Shown: positions 40,448 to 49,718 of the stretch, in pieces
How positions within the stretch are numbered: position 1 is the stretch's first letter
Layout: every line of letters starts with the position of its first letter
From: Mitosporidium daphniae
Lineage: Eukaryota; Microsporidia
DNA length: 64,000 bases
Direction of reading: 5' to 3'
Assembly (NCBI RefSeq): GCF_000760515.2
Contig: NW_013546289.1
Span: 1 to 64,000, forward strand
Notes under the pieces: model-generated
Database searches by the model: none
What the model saw: only the letters and a program-made list of their open reading frames with translations
Told to the model about the DNA's origin: nothing
Program-made: the position numbers and the translations under genes

Positions 40448-41473
40448 TTAATTAACACAATCCTCGTCATCGCCCCTCCCTTGGTGGCGGTCGAACTCAT
40501 CGAGTTCAGATTCGATTTCCTAGTATAAAAGAAGCACGCATACTCTGGGCTCCCGTGGCTCCTGATGTTCGGAATACTGGATTGCATTGTCAATGTGGGA
40601 TAAGATGTCGCCAATGGAATCCTCGTCTCGGATATTGAACGGCAAAAACTGCACCATATTGAATTCCTCGATCTAAGGGAACGCGTTAATAAATGGCCGC
40701 ATTACCAGGCCAACAATAGCCTCATTCAGTTTCCTAAACTTTGGGTTCATCCCAAGATGCTCGGAACAAGATTTTTCATCGGTTCTGAGCCAATCCAAAA
40801 GTAGGCTTGGGTCTGAATTAAAAAACCTAACAATAAACCACATCGAGCAAACCGTGATATTTGCTCTGATTCAAGAGTGGCGTCATCCACAAGGTCCAGC
40901 TTTGTAATGACGTTGATGTGCGGAATTTCAAGCTGCACCATGGCGCTCATCGCACTTAGCACTCCAGAAAAGAACTTTGACACGTCTTGTAGAAACACAG
41001 ATTCGAGCAAATATACACAACACACTTGATATCCCATGCGCTGGAACACAGAAATGATGTTTTTGAAAATCGAAAAATGAGTGTAAAGCTCCAACTGTCC
41101 GGGACAGTCAACCAGCAGAAACTCGTTGTCATATTGGCCTAAATCGTCCTCCAGCCAATCGATATTTTCCAACAGATATCTACAAATATGCGGGAAATCG
41201 GTACTCCATGGAATAAATGAGACCTCCATTTGGGCCCAGTGCTAACTCCTCCATAACTTCGTCTACGGTGATGAGGTCTTTGATGTCCTTTGAAACCGGG
41301 GCGGGGAAGTGGTCCGCCGCGGGATCCAAATTGAGTAGATGGATTGCCCGCTTCGTACACGATCCATATGTGACCAGATGATTACAAAATGTGCTCTACA
41401 CGCATAAACGGCCACGCTCCGATACCTTTCCAACGCCGGCGGGGCCAACAACAAAAACGGCAAAGTTGACCAT
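40448..41473 (-). CDS. GPN3: GPN-loop GTPase 3
   Basis: Six exons, about 295 residues, with introns of 30, 25, 26, 33 and 24 nt. The P-loop is FAVFVVGPAGVGKSTFCN. The GPN loop sits in MEELALGPNGGLIYSME, and G3 is LLVDCPGQLELYTHF. NVITKLDLVDD gives the TKxD motif. The C-terminal part (NMVQFLPFNIRDEDSI, HIDNAIQYSE) matches GPN3 rather than GPN2. GPN3 works with GPN1 in assembly and nuclear import of RNA polymerase II. The tail ends in an acidic Asp/Glu-rich stretch. The start ATG at 41473 is 46 bp from the divergent aminopeptidase ATG. Confidence 0.93.
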
Positions 41474-41519
41474 TAAAGTGGGCCGATTTAAAATTTTGCC
41501 AAATAAATTTTGGCAATTT
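41474..41519. promoter_or_regulatory. 46-bp divergent promoter GPN3/aminopeptidase P
   Basis: The whole spacer between two divergent start codons. It holds GATTTAAAATTTTG and AAATTTTGGC, copies of the AT element found just upstream of many starts here. Confidence 0.45.
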
Positions 41520-43595
41520 ATGCAATTTTTACGATCAATGCAGCTCAAAACACCGCTTTCGGCCACTGCCCGATTGGAGGCGCTCCGGGCGCAAATGAAG
41601 CTTCATTCAATACACGCATACTATGTGCCGGGCGAAGATGCACATCAGGTAGATTTTTTGCAAGCCTATTTTGCAGAGTGAATATATATCTGCCTGCGAT
41701 TCCAGAAGGGCATATATTTCCGGGTTTACCGGCTCGGCAGGAGCCGCGATCATCACCATGAAGGAGGCCGCGCTTTGGACAGATGGCAGATACTTTCTGC
41801 AGGCGGAGCAACAGCTGGATCCCAAGGCCTGGATATTAATGAAGAGCGGGCTGCCCGGCACTCCCCAAAAGGAAGAATGGATTATGGAGAAATTAAAGGC
41901 TCCAAACTCGACGCTTGGATTTGACCCAACCCTAGTCCCCTTTGATTTGATCCAAAAATGGAAGGGCTACTGGAGCGCTCAAAATGCACCCATAGAAATA
42001 TGTCCGATTGACCAAAACCTGGTCGATCTGGCGTGGAGCTGTAGGCCCGCTCGTCCTTGCAATGCAGTTTCCGAGCTTGCCCTTTCATTTTGCGGAAAAT
42101 CATTTGAGGACAAGCTCAAAGACCTTCGCTCGAAAATCGAGGCCGAAAAATGTGCCGGCCTGCTTGTGTCGTCTCTGGATGAAATAGCATGGATTTTGAA
42201 CTGGAGAGGCTCCGATATCGATTTCAACCCGGTCTTTTATTCATATTTGTGGATTGCAAAAGACTGTGTTTACCTGTATATCGATGCTAGGGTTAGCTTT
42301 AGTCCTACAACTATTCCAACTAGAATGGAGCAATCAACTGTCTTGCCAAAAACCTAACGCCGCCCGTTGTCATCAGAGACTACAATGCGCTTTTTTCCGA
42401 TCTCAAGTGCTGGAAGGAGCTCTCAAATACGTTTGACCGCGTTTTGATGGCCAAAGGCGTGTCTTCGGTAGATCTTGTCGAATCTGCAGGCGGCGAGGTA
42501 AGATATTTTGTATTTAGGGGTAGGAAAAAGTGAAGCTTCTGCCCTCAATCGTTTCTCCCTTGAAGGCAGTGAAAACTAGAGTTGAGATTGACGGATTTCG
42601 CAAGGCACACGTACAAGACGGAGTTGCATTGGTATTTACAGTTTGGCTTAGCCGTAGGTGAGATTCTTTTGTTGGCTTGAATCTGCTCTCACATCAAACC
42701 AGGCTGTAAGTGAATCCACAGCGGCAAACAAACTCAAGGAATTCAGAAGTCAAGGGAAAAACTATGTCGGCCTCAGCTTTGACACCATCTCGGCTTCTGG
42801 CCCCAATGCCGCCATCATCCATTACAAGCCTTCCGCAGAGCTCTCTAGATCGCTTTCGCTTGATGAAATTTATCTGTGTGATTCTGGCGCGCAATATTTG
42901 TATGTGCCCTTTGCTGGCTTAGTTTAGGAACGGGACAACGGACGTTACTCGGACGCTGCATTTTGGAACGCCTTCTTTGGAAGAGAAGATGGATTTCACG
43001 CGGGTTTTGAAGGGCAACCTTGCGCTTGGAAGCATTGTGTTCCCCGAAAAGACCTCCGGCTTTCATCTCGATGTTCTGGCAAGACAGTTTTTATGGGAAA
43101 GCGGCAAGGATTATAGGCATGGCACTGGCCATGGCGTCGGCCATTATCTTAATGTGCACGAAGGTCCGCATGGCATTGGATTTCGCGAAGAATATCTCAA
43201 AAATACGCTTGTTGACGGCATGGTGGTCACCAATGGTATTGCTGCATTGTTGCTGTTTTCATTAGAGCCTGGATTTTACAAAGACAGTGCCTTCGGTATC
43301 AGAATCGAGGACATTATGATTGTGCGAAGCAAGACTGATTTTCCGGAACCCGCTTTTGGGGGCGTTGCCTTTTACGAATTTGAAAAGGTTACAATGGTAT
43401 TTTTGACCCTTTGTTAACCAACCCTAGTGTCCGTATCAGAAAAAACTCGTGCAAATTTCAATGCTTACACCGAAGGAAATTAACCTAATCGACCAGTATC
43501 ATAGTCAAGTTTATGTTACTTTGGCACCGCTTTTGAAGGAGCTTGATGCCAAAGCATTAGATTGGCTAAAGAGAGAAACCAGCCCCATCTGCTAA
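41520..43595 (+). CDS. Cytosolic Xaa-Pro aminopeptidase (aminopeptidase P, XPNPEP1 type)
   Basis: Eight exons, about 610 residues. Introns of 28 (41649-41676), 32, 68, 26, 28, 30 and 31 nt are all placed in conserved sequence. The N-terminal creatinase-like domain shows EDAHQSEYI, ISGFTGSAGAAIITMKEAAL, WTDGRYFLQAEQQ and LDEIAWILNWRGSDI. The catalytic pita-bread domain has metal ligands in [21 protein letters not shown] (two Asp), GTGHGVGHYLNVHEGP (His), NEPGFYKD and IRIEDIMIV (two Glu). It ends WLKRETSPIC like the family. The enzyme removes N-terminal residues before proline, using Mn2+. The ATG at 41520 or 41538 could be used. The last intron ends ACCAACCCTAG. Confidence 0.94.
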
Positions 43596-43740
43596 TGTAA
43601 TTGAAACAATAAAATTTATGTCCCAAGTTTAGGGTTAGCAAACGCGCTTTAGGGTTTTCGGGATTTTGGCGGCCTTGTGCACTCAAAATGCACACCTTGG
43701 AGTTGGTTTTAAATTTTGGCTTCATTTTACCCTTTTCAAA
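43596..43740. promoter_or_regulatory. Upstream region of the PUF60-like gene
   Basis: 145 bp with TTTAGGGTTAG (43628-43638), TTTAGGGTTTTC (about 43649-43660) and GGTTTTAAATTTTGGC (about 43703-43718). Confidence 0.45.
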
Positions 43741-44781
43741 ATGCAAGAAAATAAAAGCCCCTTGCCTTGTGCAGCCGCACCATTAAGAAGAGTCACACAG
43801 GAAATGATTACAGTCATAGCCAAGGCTAGAGAAGCCGCCGTCAAGATACAGACGGGGTTTTCCGCCCTATCCAAACGCCTTAAAGAGTTGGAGGCTACTC
43901 AGGACTTTTCAACAATAGACCATCCATTTCCTCTTGCATCATATTCGAAAACACCAAAGCTTATTGACGCTTATTTTGCCTGTCTGCGGAAAAAAAAGGC
44001 CTTAAATGGAAAGGTTAAAGGCGCCGCAGGTGGCGGCGCTCATTTCAACCCCCCACCGACGTCCCAGCTCTATCATAACTTGAATATCCTGTCTCGTTTG
44101 TATGTAGGCTCCATTAACTTTGATCTTTCAGATGCAGACTTGAAATCGGCATTTTCCATTTTCGGTCCGGTCAAAAACATCTCGATGACCATCGATCCAG
44201 ACACTCTCAATCACAAGGGCTTTTGTTTTGTTGAGTTTGAGACTCCAGATGGTGCAGCACTTGCACTCGATACCATGAACGGCGGCGATCTTCGAGGCAG
44301 GTCGCTGAAGGTCGGCCGTCCAATGAATTTCCCACCAGACCTGCCACCAGGCGTTCCAAGGCCACTTGCAAACCGTCTGTACATCGCCAGTGTGTGCGAC
44401 TCCATTTCCGAGGCCGACTTGCGCGAAGTTTTTTCTGCTTTTGGTGTGGTGACGGCCCTTTCGCTGATTCCGGATGCCCACGATCGGCTGCGCCATAGAG
44501 GATATGGATATGTCGAGTATTCAGATGCATTGAGCGCCCGAACGGCCACAAGCGCCCTGAAAGGATTTCAATTGGGGGGCCTTGAGCTGCGTGTTGGAAA
44601 AACTACAGTCGGTGGCCCCATGCCTGGAGGCATGGCTTCGGCCGAGTCCTGCCCGCCTGCCCTGATGCCCCATTGTTCCAAGCCATCGAAACAGACCGAA
44701 AAGGGCAGGCCAGGAAAAGCGCTTCCGCCAGCTGTGCGAGAGGCCTTGAAGAGCATCGAGGCTGCCTTGGCAAAGAAATAG
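43741..44781 (+). CDS. PUF60: PUF60/poly(U)-binding splicing factor-like, two RRMs
   Basis: 346 residues, one exon. A helical N-terminal region (residues 1-110) leads into RRM1: LYVGSINFDLSDADLKSAF (RNP2) and HKGFCFVEFETPD (RNP1), then SLKVGRPMNFPPDLPPG. RRM2 has LYIASVCDSISEADLREVF and HRGYGYVEYSDA. The linker and the phrase ASV-x-D-x-S-E-x-D are typical of PUF60 (FIR/Half-pint), which binds pyrimidine tracts with U2AF in 3' splice-site choice. The family's third, C-terminal U2AF-homology motif domain is absent: the protein ends after about 70 residues of low-complexity tail. It is shorter than animal PUF60 (about 560 residues). The ATG at 43741 is preferred to an upstream non-ATG start. Confidence 0.85.
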   Translation: MQENKSPLPCAAAPLRRVTQEMITVIAKAREAAVKIQTGFSALSKRLKELEATQDFSTIDHPFPLASYSKTPKLIDAYFACLRKKKALNGKVKGAAGGGAHFNPPPTSQLYHNLNILSRLYVGSINFDLSDADLKSAFSIFGPVKNISMTIDPDTLNHKGFCFVEFETPDGAALALDTMNGGDLRGRSLKVGRPMNFPPDLPPGVPRPLANRLYIASVCDSISEADLREVFSAFGVVTALSLIPDAHDRLRHRGYGYVEYSDALSARTATSALKGFQLGGLELRVGKTTVGGPMPGGMASAESCPPALMPHCSKPSKQTEKGRPGKALPPAVREALKSIEAALAKK

Positions 44782-45076
44782 AAGGGCCACAAGTTTGGTG
44801 CCGTTTAAAATTGACCCACCACTAAATATTGCATGCAATACGGTAAGGAAACCCATCATTTTTGACCTGCAGCTGCTCACTAAAAGTAGAGCCCGTAAAC
44901 ATTAAATACAATGCCCATTGATTAGTTGATCAGTCTTTTCAAAGTCAATACGCCAAAACTCGAGCCCATTGCAGGCCAAATCAACTGCAACCCGAATCGA
45001 TTGCAGCCCAAATGCATTACAACTCGAATCCATTATCACTCCGGTGCACTAAAAGTTGCGTATGTTACAATAAGCT
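44782..45076. other. Spacer with imperfect CAACCCGAATC-type repeats
   Basis: About 295 bp between two convergent genes. Imperfect repeats such as TGCAACCCGAATCGATTGCAGCCCAAATGCATTACAACTCG (about 44988-45028, shown here only as a pattern of CAACCC/CAGCCC/CAACTC + GAATC) are present. No gene is seen. Confidence 0.35.
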
Positions 45077-46375
45077 TTAGTAAGAATGGGCAGATGCATC
45101 GTTCTGGTGGGAAATCCGTAGGAACGTGATGGCAGCCAGTAGCTCTGATCGGCATAAGGCATCAACAGTGTCTTTTTCTTGCAACGGCAAGGCACTTATA
45201 GCATGCGAGAGAATATCAACTCCGTCTTGCTTTGCATCCTACCAAACATCAAAAATAGGACATTGTCAACCTGAATTGAGAGAACAGATCCCCGTTTGTC
45301 AAACGTCACAAAAAAGTTCCTATCTCCAAGGATGGCGTCATTGCGCAGATGGATGCAAAGACGATACGGGTACTCGTGTTCCATAAAACAAGACGCCCCA
45401 AATGCCTCCTGAATAATCCTTGTCATTCCGTCGTACCTAAGGATAAGATTCAAAGCCCACATATGGTATAGCTCCTCTACAGTGGCATCTCGTTGGATCA
45501 CATGGGCCTTTTTGGTGTTTACACTCTCGTCCATCCGATCGCACTCTGCTGCAAGTTCTTTATACAAAAGATCCTCTCGATCGAGACGCAGTTTCGCCTC
45601 TTGGATCAGCTTGCTCACATCGTGGATCGAGGTTTTGAGATCGGACATTTGCAATTTCTATACTGAGTACGCTTTGAGGAACCTTTTTTTCCAAAGCGGC
45701 CTCTCCCTCTTCAATGGTCATGGTGGAAGTCAAATTCTAGCCGCAAGAAGACTGTTCTCTTACCTTTGTGGAGAGAATCTTTTCAATACGCTCTGCCAAA
45801 GATGCAGCTTGCTGTTCGAGCTCCAATATTTCCTCCGAAAGCAGTCTATTGCCCTTTACGCAAAGGGACGCCGATTTTTGTTCTAAAATAAGGACTTCAA
45901 TTACTGTTGAGGATCAGGTCGCACTGGTCCGCAATGGAGCCTTTGAGCTTCTCCAATTCATCCTTGAGCTTTTTTAGCGCAGCCTTAGACTCATCTATGC
46001 AATCATCGTATATTCTTTACCTTTGGCCACAAGAATGTGCTTGTCAACGGATTCTCCACAACATCCATCTTCTCCCATCTCTTCGTATAGTGTCGTCAGA
46101 AATAGGAGCTTCGATTGGAGTTCGATGGCTGTAAATTTGAGTCGTGAAAATAGTTCCTAATCAAATAAGCACCGCCACACTTGCCTTTGATTGCCGGAAG
46201 GACAGATCCTCTCCACCTATGGACTGGAGCAGCGCATGCTTTGGCGCAAACATATCCTCATCAGAGGAGAGCGTAAAAAATTCTGAAAGAAAAAGTCCAT
46301 CCACAGATGGAATGGCTACGTTCGGTTTTCTGTCACATAAAAACAAGCAATGCCGTACTGCTCACTTGTCGACAT
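45077..46375 (-). CDS. Coiled-coil protein, function unknown
   Basis: Eight exons, about 369 residues. Introns of 29, 28 (46157-46184, GC-AG), 26, 22, 27, 25 and 32 nt close to a whole number of codons. The N-terminus includes DGLFLSEFFTLSSDEDMF. The middle 200 residues are a long coiled coil (DESKAALKKLKDELEKLKGS; EILELEQQAASLAERIEKI; LIQEAKLRLDREDLLYKELA). The C-terminal 110 residues form a small folded part (RLCIHLRNDAILGDRNFFVT). A coil followed by a compact C-terminal domain recalls kinetochore proteins such as Spc7/KNL1 or Spc24/25, but no motif proves it. It shares a 101-bp divergent promoter with PIS1. Confidence 0.6.
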
Positions 46376-46476
46376 CAAGCTCAACACCAAAATTTAGGGT
46401 TGGAATTTACTTTAATGTGTGCAAGGTACATTTTCAGGCCAACCTGACGGAGATTTAATCATTTCAATTGATCGTT
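46376..46476. promoter_or_regulatory. Divergent promoter of the coiled-coil gene and PIS1
   Basis: 101 bp containing CCAAAATTTAGGGTTGG (46388-46404), an excellent copy (on the minus strand CCAACCCTAAATTTTGG) of the shared element. Confidence 0.55.
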
Positions 46477-47216
46477 ATGGACAATATCGACTTCACTGCA
46501 AAGGACTTGTCCGAAAAAAAGAAAGCCCCCGTGACGATGAAGTCTATACTCTTGTACATTCCCAACATCATTGGTATCTACATCTGACTCACATCTAGGG
46601 CTGCTGCGCGTCGTATTTGCTCTGTTCTCAATCCTGCTGATGGCCACTGGCCAACATTGCGGCGCAATGATTCTGTACTTTATTTCCGCAATACTCGATG
46701 CATTTGATGGCATGACTGCACGTTATTTCAACCAATGCTCACAGTTTGGTGCTGCCCTGGATATGGTGACAGACCGGTCTGCGACAATGATGCTGCTTTG
46801 CGCACTTTGCCGTCTCTATCCCGCAATGATGATGCCCATCTTCCAGTTTATTCTTTCGCTGGACCTTTCCTCGCACTATGTTCATATGCTTAGGTAAAGA
46901 GTGTGTTTACAGCTTTAGTTCTACCAAGAGCGGCTCGGCATCGCACAAGACCGTAGCCGAGAATAGCCCTATACTCCTGAGAGTATACTACACTAAAAGG
47001 TGGGTTTTATTTATCGTCTGCGCTATGAACGAGCTTTTCCTTGCATCACTTTATGTGTGGGCAGTATATCCGCATTCATGGGTCCCCAAAGTGGCGCTCG
47101 CCCTCAGCAGTCCCGTCTTTCTTTTCAAGCAAATTGTGCACGTCATCCAGCTAGTAGAGGCGTTCCAAGTTCTTCTGCACTTTGACGTCGCAGATGCTAC
47201 CAAAGCAAATAAATAA
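46477..47216 (+). CDS. PIS1: Phosphatidylinositol synthase
   Basis: Three exons, about 229 residues. Introns: 25 nt near 46575-46599, and 46894-46918 (25 nt; a 19-nt version ending at CAG 46912 also keeps the frame). The CDP-alcohol phosphotransferase motif is intact: DGMTARYFNQCSQFGAALDM followed by VTDR, giving D-G-x2-A-R-x8-G-x3-D-x3-D. Four to five membrane helices follow, with the conserved DLSSHYVHML segment. The enzyme makes phosphatidylinositol from CDP-diacylglycerol and inositol at the ER; this lipid feeds the inositol-phosphate pathway of which VIP1 is a late step. Start ATG at 46477. Confidence 0.94.
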
Positions 47217-47324
47217 ACCACCAACGGCAATCAACCCAATTGCGCCCATCAATCCGCGTCAAGTTGCGTGTGCAAGCGAAAGCTGAGCTGACTCTACATT
47301 TATTGGGCGATCATATATAGCCAT

Positions 47325-48253
47325 TCAACTGCGATAAGAAGACGACGGCTTTCGACTGCTGTTGGAGGAAGATGACGACGAAAATGTGCGTGAAAAGTTT
47401 GAGCGCGAATATGACGACGATGCGGAGCTGGCCTTGTCACCAGCCCTGTGGTCTGGACGATCCTTTGATTCGTGGTCTGAGCGGCGGGTTTCAGACCTGC
47501 GCTCTGTCTTTCTAGAGTCACCTCGTGACCGCGATCGCGATCGATGCCTCCTGGTTGACTGTGGGCTTTTGCTCTCCTCTCCAAAGTAATACTCCGCAGA
47601 TGGGGGGCTGATTGTGCTCGGCGCAGGTATCCTATGAGAGGCCGACAATTTCGGTCTACATGATCTACAAATAAAAAGACAACAATGACGATGAACTGGC
47701 GCTACTGCCGTCAAACACGCCAATACGCCGCGATTGGTGTGCCTCTTCGCGTTGCGACTTTTGCCGCAGACAATAGAGCCTCCAGGTTTGTTCGTCAAAC
47801 CCATAGTTGAAATAGTCGGTAATATCCGACCCAGGCTGTCTCCAAGGCTTGTCCTCAATGGAATCAAGCTCGATATTATATATGGACGAGGCCATGGGCG
47901 CAGATGGAAGCCCATCGGAAAGCACCGTTGTAAGCTGGGCAGAGAGCATCTCTGAGGGTGCAAAGGTTGGTGCTGCATCCACATTGGTGGTGGAGCCAGG
48001 GGCACCTGCTCCGCCACATGTTGGACATGTGGCTGAAGATGCGTTCGGGCCTATTGATGGTAAAAAAGACGATCTCAAACCGGTGCCAGCTGCAGGTATT
48101 CCCGTTGCAACGGAGAGGGGCTTCTGGAACCTAGCAGGAAATCTCGAGGGAACCATACCCTAGACCATCCTCATCCTGGTCATAGTCATTCATGACGATT
48201 TCGACATCCTCCTCTTCATCCTGGAAGTCGGCCATGGGGGCAGGAAGCGACAT
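47325..48253 (-). CDS. FIP1: FIP1 polyadenylation factor
   Basis: Three exons, about 291 residues, with a 28-nt intron after the acidic N-terminus and a 25-nt intron after [10 protein letters not shown]. The N-terminus is Asp/Glu-rich ([20 protein letters not shown]). The Fip1 motif is clear: [20 protein letters not shown] then [14 protein letters not shown]. The C-terminus is an RS/RD/Ser-rich tail ([15 protein letters not shown]), as in animal FIP1L1 rather than the short yeast protein. FIP1 links poly(A) polymerase to the cleavage and polyadenylation complex. The ATG at 48253 follows AATTTTAAAAATTA, the local AT element. Confidence 0.92.
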
Positions 48254-48401
48254 TAATTTTTAAAATTCGGGGACAGAAGTTTTAAAATCTCACGTTGCAA
48301 GTTTAAGGGAACACAATCAGCCATCATCACCATCAAGTGCGACAAAAGTCAACCGGAATAAATAACATTTTATCAAAATACTTAATATGCATTGCACTCC
48401 C

Positions 48402-49427
48402 CTACATGTGTCGCCCCTCTTCGGTGCTCAACGAACTTGTCATGTATGACTCTATTGACAGGCGAGAATGTGCGATGATGCGTCCAAACTCCTTTCTCAG
48501 GCTTTTGACATGCTGCTGGTTGTCTTTGAATTCGTTGAGATGATGACACAGCCAATTCATATTATCTATAAACGCCATGTTGTTCATCCGCAACATCTCG
48601 TCATCCTCCACTTCCATGCTCCTGGACGTATGCTTGGATTCCTCAGAGAGGTGCTCTTCGCCCGGGAGGTCGACCTGGCCCTCTTTCTTCTTCAGATACT
48701 TTCTTCCATAAGAGCGGCAGGAAGAGCATGTCTTGCGCTTCCTATTTCCATCCATGAAAGAGGTGACGTCCTTAGTGTATCGACATCGGGAGCAGTAGAA
48801 AGGTGTCTCTGGAATGCCTTCCATTTTTGAGGCCAAAGATTGCGGAGACGGTGGAAGGTTGTGCGACTGTTGTTGAATCGGGGATGGGATCTGCCGCTGA
48901 TGGTGCATGAGCGATGGATGTTGATGGTGATGAAGGTGATGTGAGGAAGACATCAAATGAGACGGATGGTGCTGATGATTGGAGGCCCCCATTGCTGCTG
49001 CAAGGTGATGTGGGTGGGAGTGGCCTAGCCGTCCATCGGAAGCGAGCATTGGCCTTTGTGGGGCAGGCCCACATACACCAACCCCGCCATTAGATGGAGA
49101 TCCGTTTAAGTGTTGGTGTGGGTGCATAGAGTGGTGAGGATGATGGTGCTGCGGATGCATCAAAGGCGATCCATGCTGTTGTGACTGCAGTATGCCAGTC
49201 GTGGCATATGGATGATGGGAATTTCCGAGAGATTGATGATGCGGTCCGCCCGGACTCATTAATGCCGCTTGTTCTAATAATGCAGCTGTAGAGTGATGCA
49301 CGGGTATGTGGAAATCCAGATGATCCTCATCCTGCAAAAGATGGCCCAATTCGTTTGACTCTGGCGCCTCGTCATTGGACGCCTCGGGGTCAGAGACCCC
49401 TTGTAACATCCAGCTGGTGTTCATCAT
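48402..49427 (-). CDS. His-rich protein with CxxC-x18-CxxC zinc-binding motif
   Basis: 341 residues, intronless, unrecognised. Residues 60-185 are an extreme His/Ser/Pro/Gln run (for example HPQHHHPHHSMHPHQHLNGS). Residues 212-237 form a four-cysteine cluster (C212, C215, C234, C237) with YCSRCRYTKD and RKTCSSCRSYGRKYL, a treble-clef-like or Stc1-like C4 pattern that binds zinc and often RNA, DNA or protein (inference). The C-terminus is acidic then helical (LCHHLNEFKDNQQHVKSLRK). The His-rich segment may bind metals or form condensates. Two ATGs are adjacent (49427, 49424). A regulatory protein is likely, but no family is named. Confidence 0.65.
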   Translation of the reverse strand: MMNTSWMLQGVSDPEASNDEAPESNELGHLLQDEDHLDFHIPVHHSTAALLEQAALMSPGGPHHQSLGNSHHPYATTGILQSQQHGSPLMHPQHHHPHHSMHPHQHLNGSPSNGGVGVCGPAPQRPMLASDGRLGHSHPHHLAAAMGASNHQHHPSHLMSSSHHLHHHQHPSLMHHQRQIPSPIQQQSHNLPPSPQSLASKMEGIPETPFYCSRCRYTKDVTSFMDGNRKRKTCSSCRSYGRKYLKKKEGQVDLPGEEHLSEESKHTSRSMEVEDDEMLRMNNMAFIDNMNWLCHHLNEFKDNQQHVKSLRKEFGRIIAHSRLSIESYMTSSLSTEEGRHM

Positions 49428-49473
49428 TTATCTGCAATTGGGGAAGTAACGTGCGAGCTGCGGTGCAAATGCT

Positions 49474-49528
49474 GTTGCGAAGGTAAGGGCAGTGCAAACG
49501 TTGTTGCGAAGGTAAGAGCAGTGCAAAG
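49474..49528. repeat. 29-bp direct repeat upstream of the His-rich gene
   Basis: GTTGCGAAGGTAAGGGCAGT at 49474 and GTTGCGAAGGTAAGAGCAGT at 49503 (one mismatch), extending on as GCAAA. They lie 50-100 bp upstream of the ATG at 49427. Each copy contains AGGTAAG, a donor-like hexamer on the plus strand. Confidence 0.8.
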
Positions 49529-49718
49529 AAAAAGGCCATGCTTGAACGATTTAGCCTTTGATGCTTTGATTTGATTGGTGCGTTTTGTAACATATATTTT
49601 AATTTTAATCCTGACCAACCACACCCTCGAACGTTAAGGCGACATCTTCACCCCCTGATTTGTGCACCGAAATTTATTGCATCGGAGCATGTGCCTATTT
49701 AAAAAATTTGACATTCGT

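Noticed and set aside
47849-48163. 104-codon plus frame opposite FIP1
   Set aside because: Sense strand carries the Fip1 motif; the antisense frame has no support.
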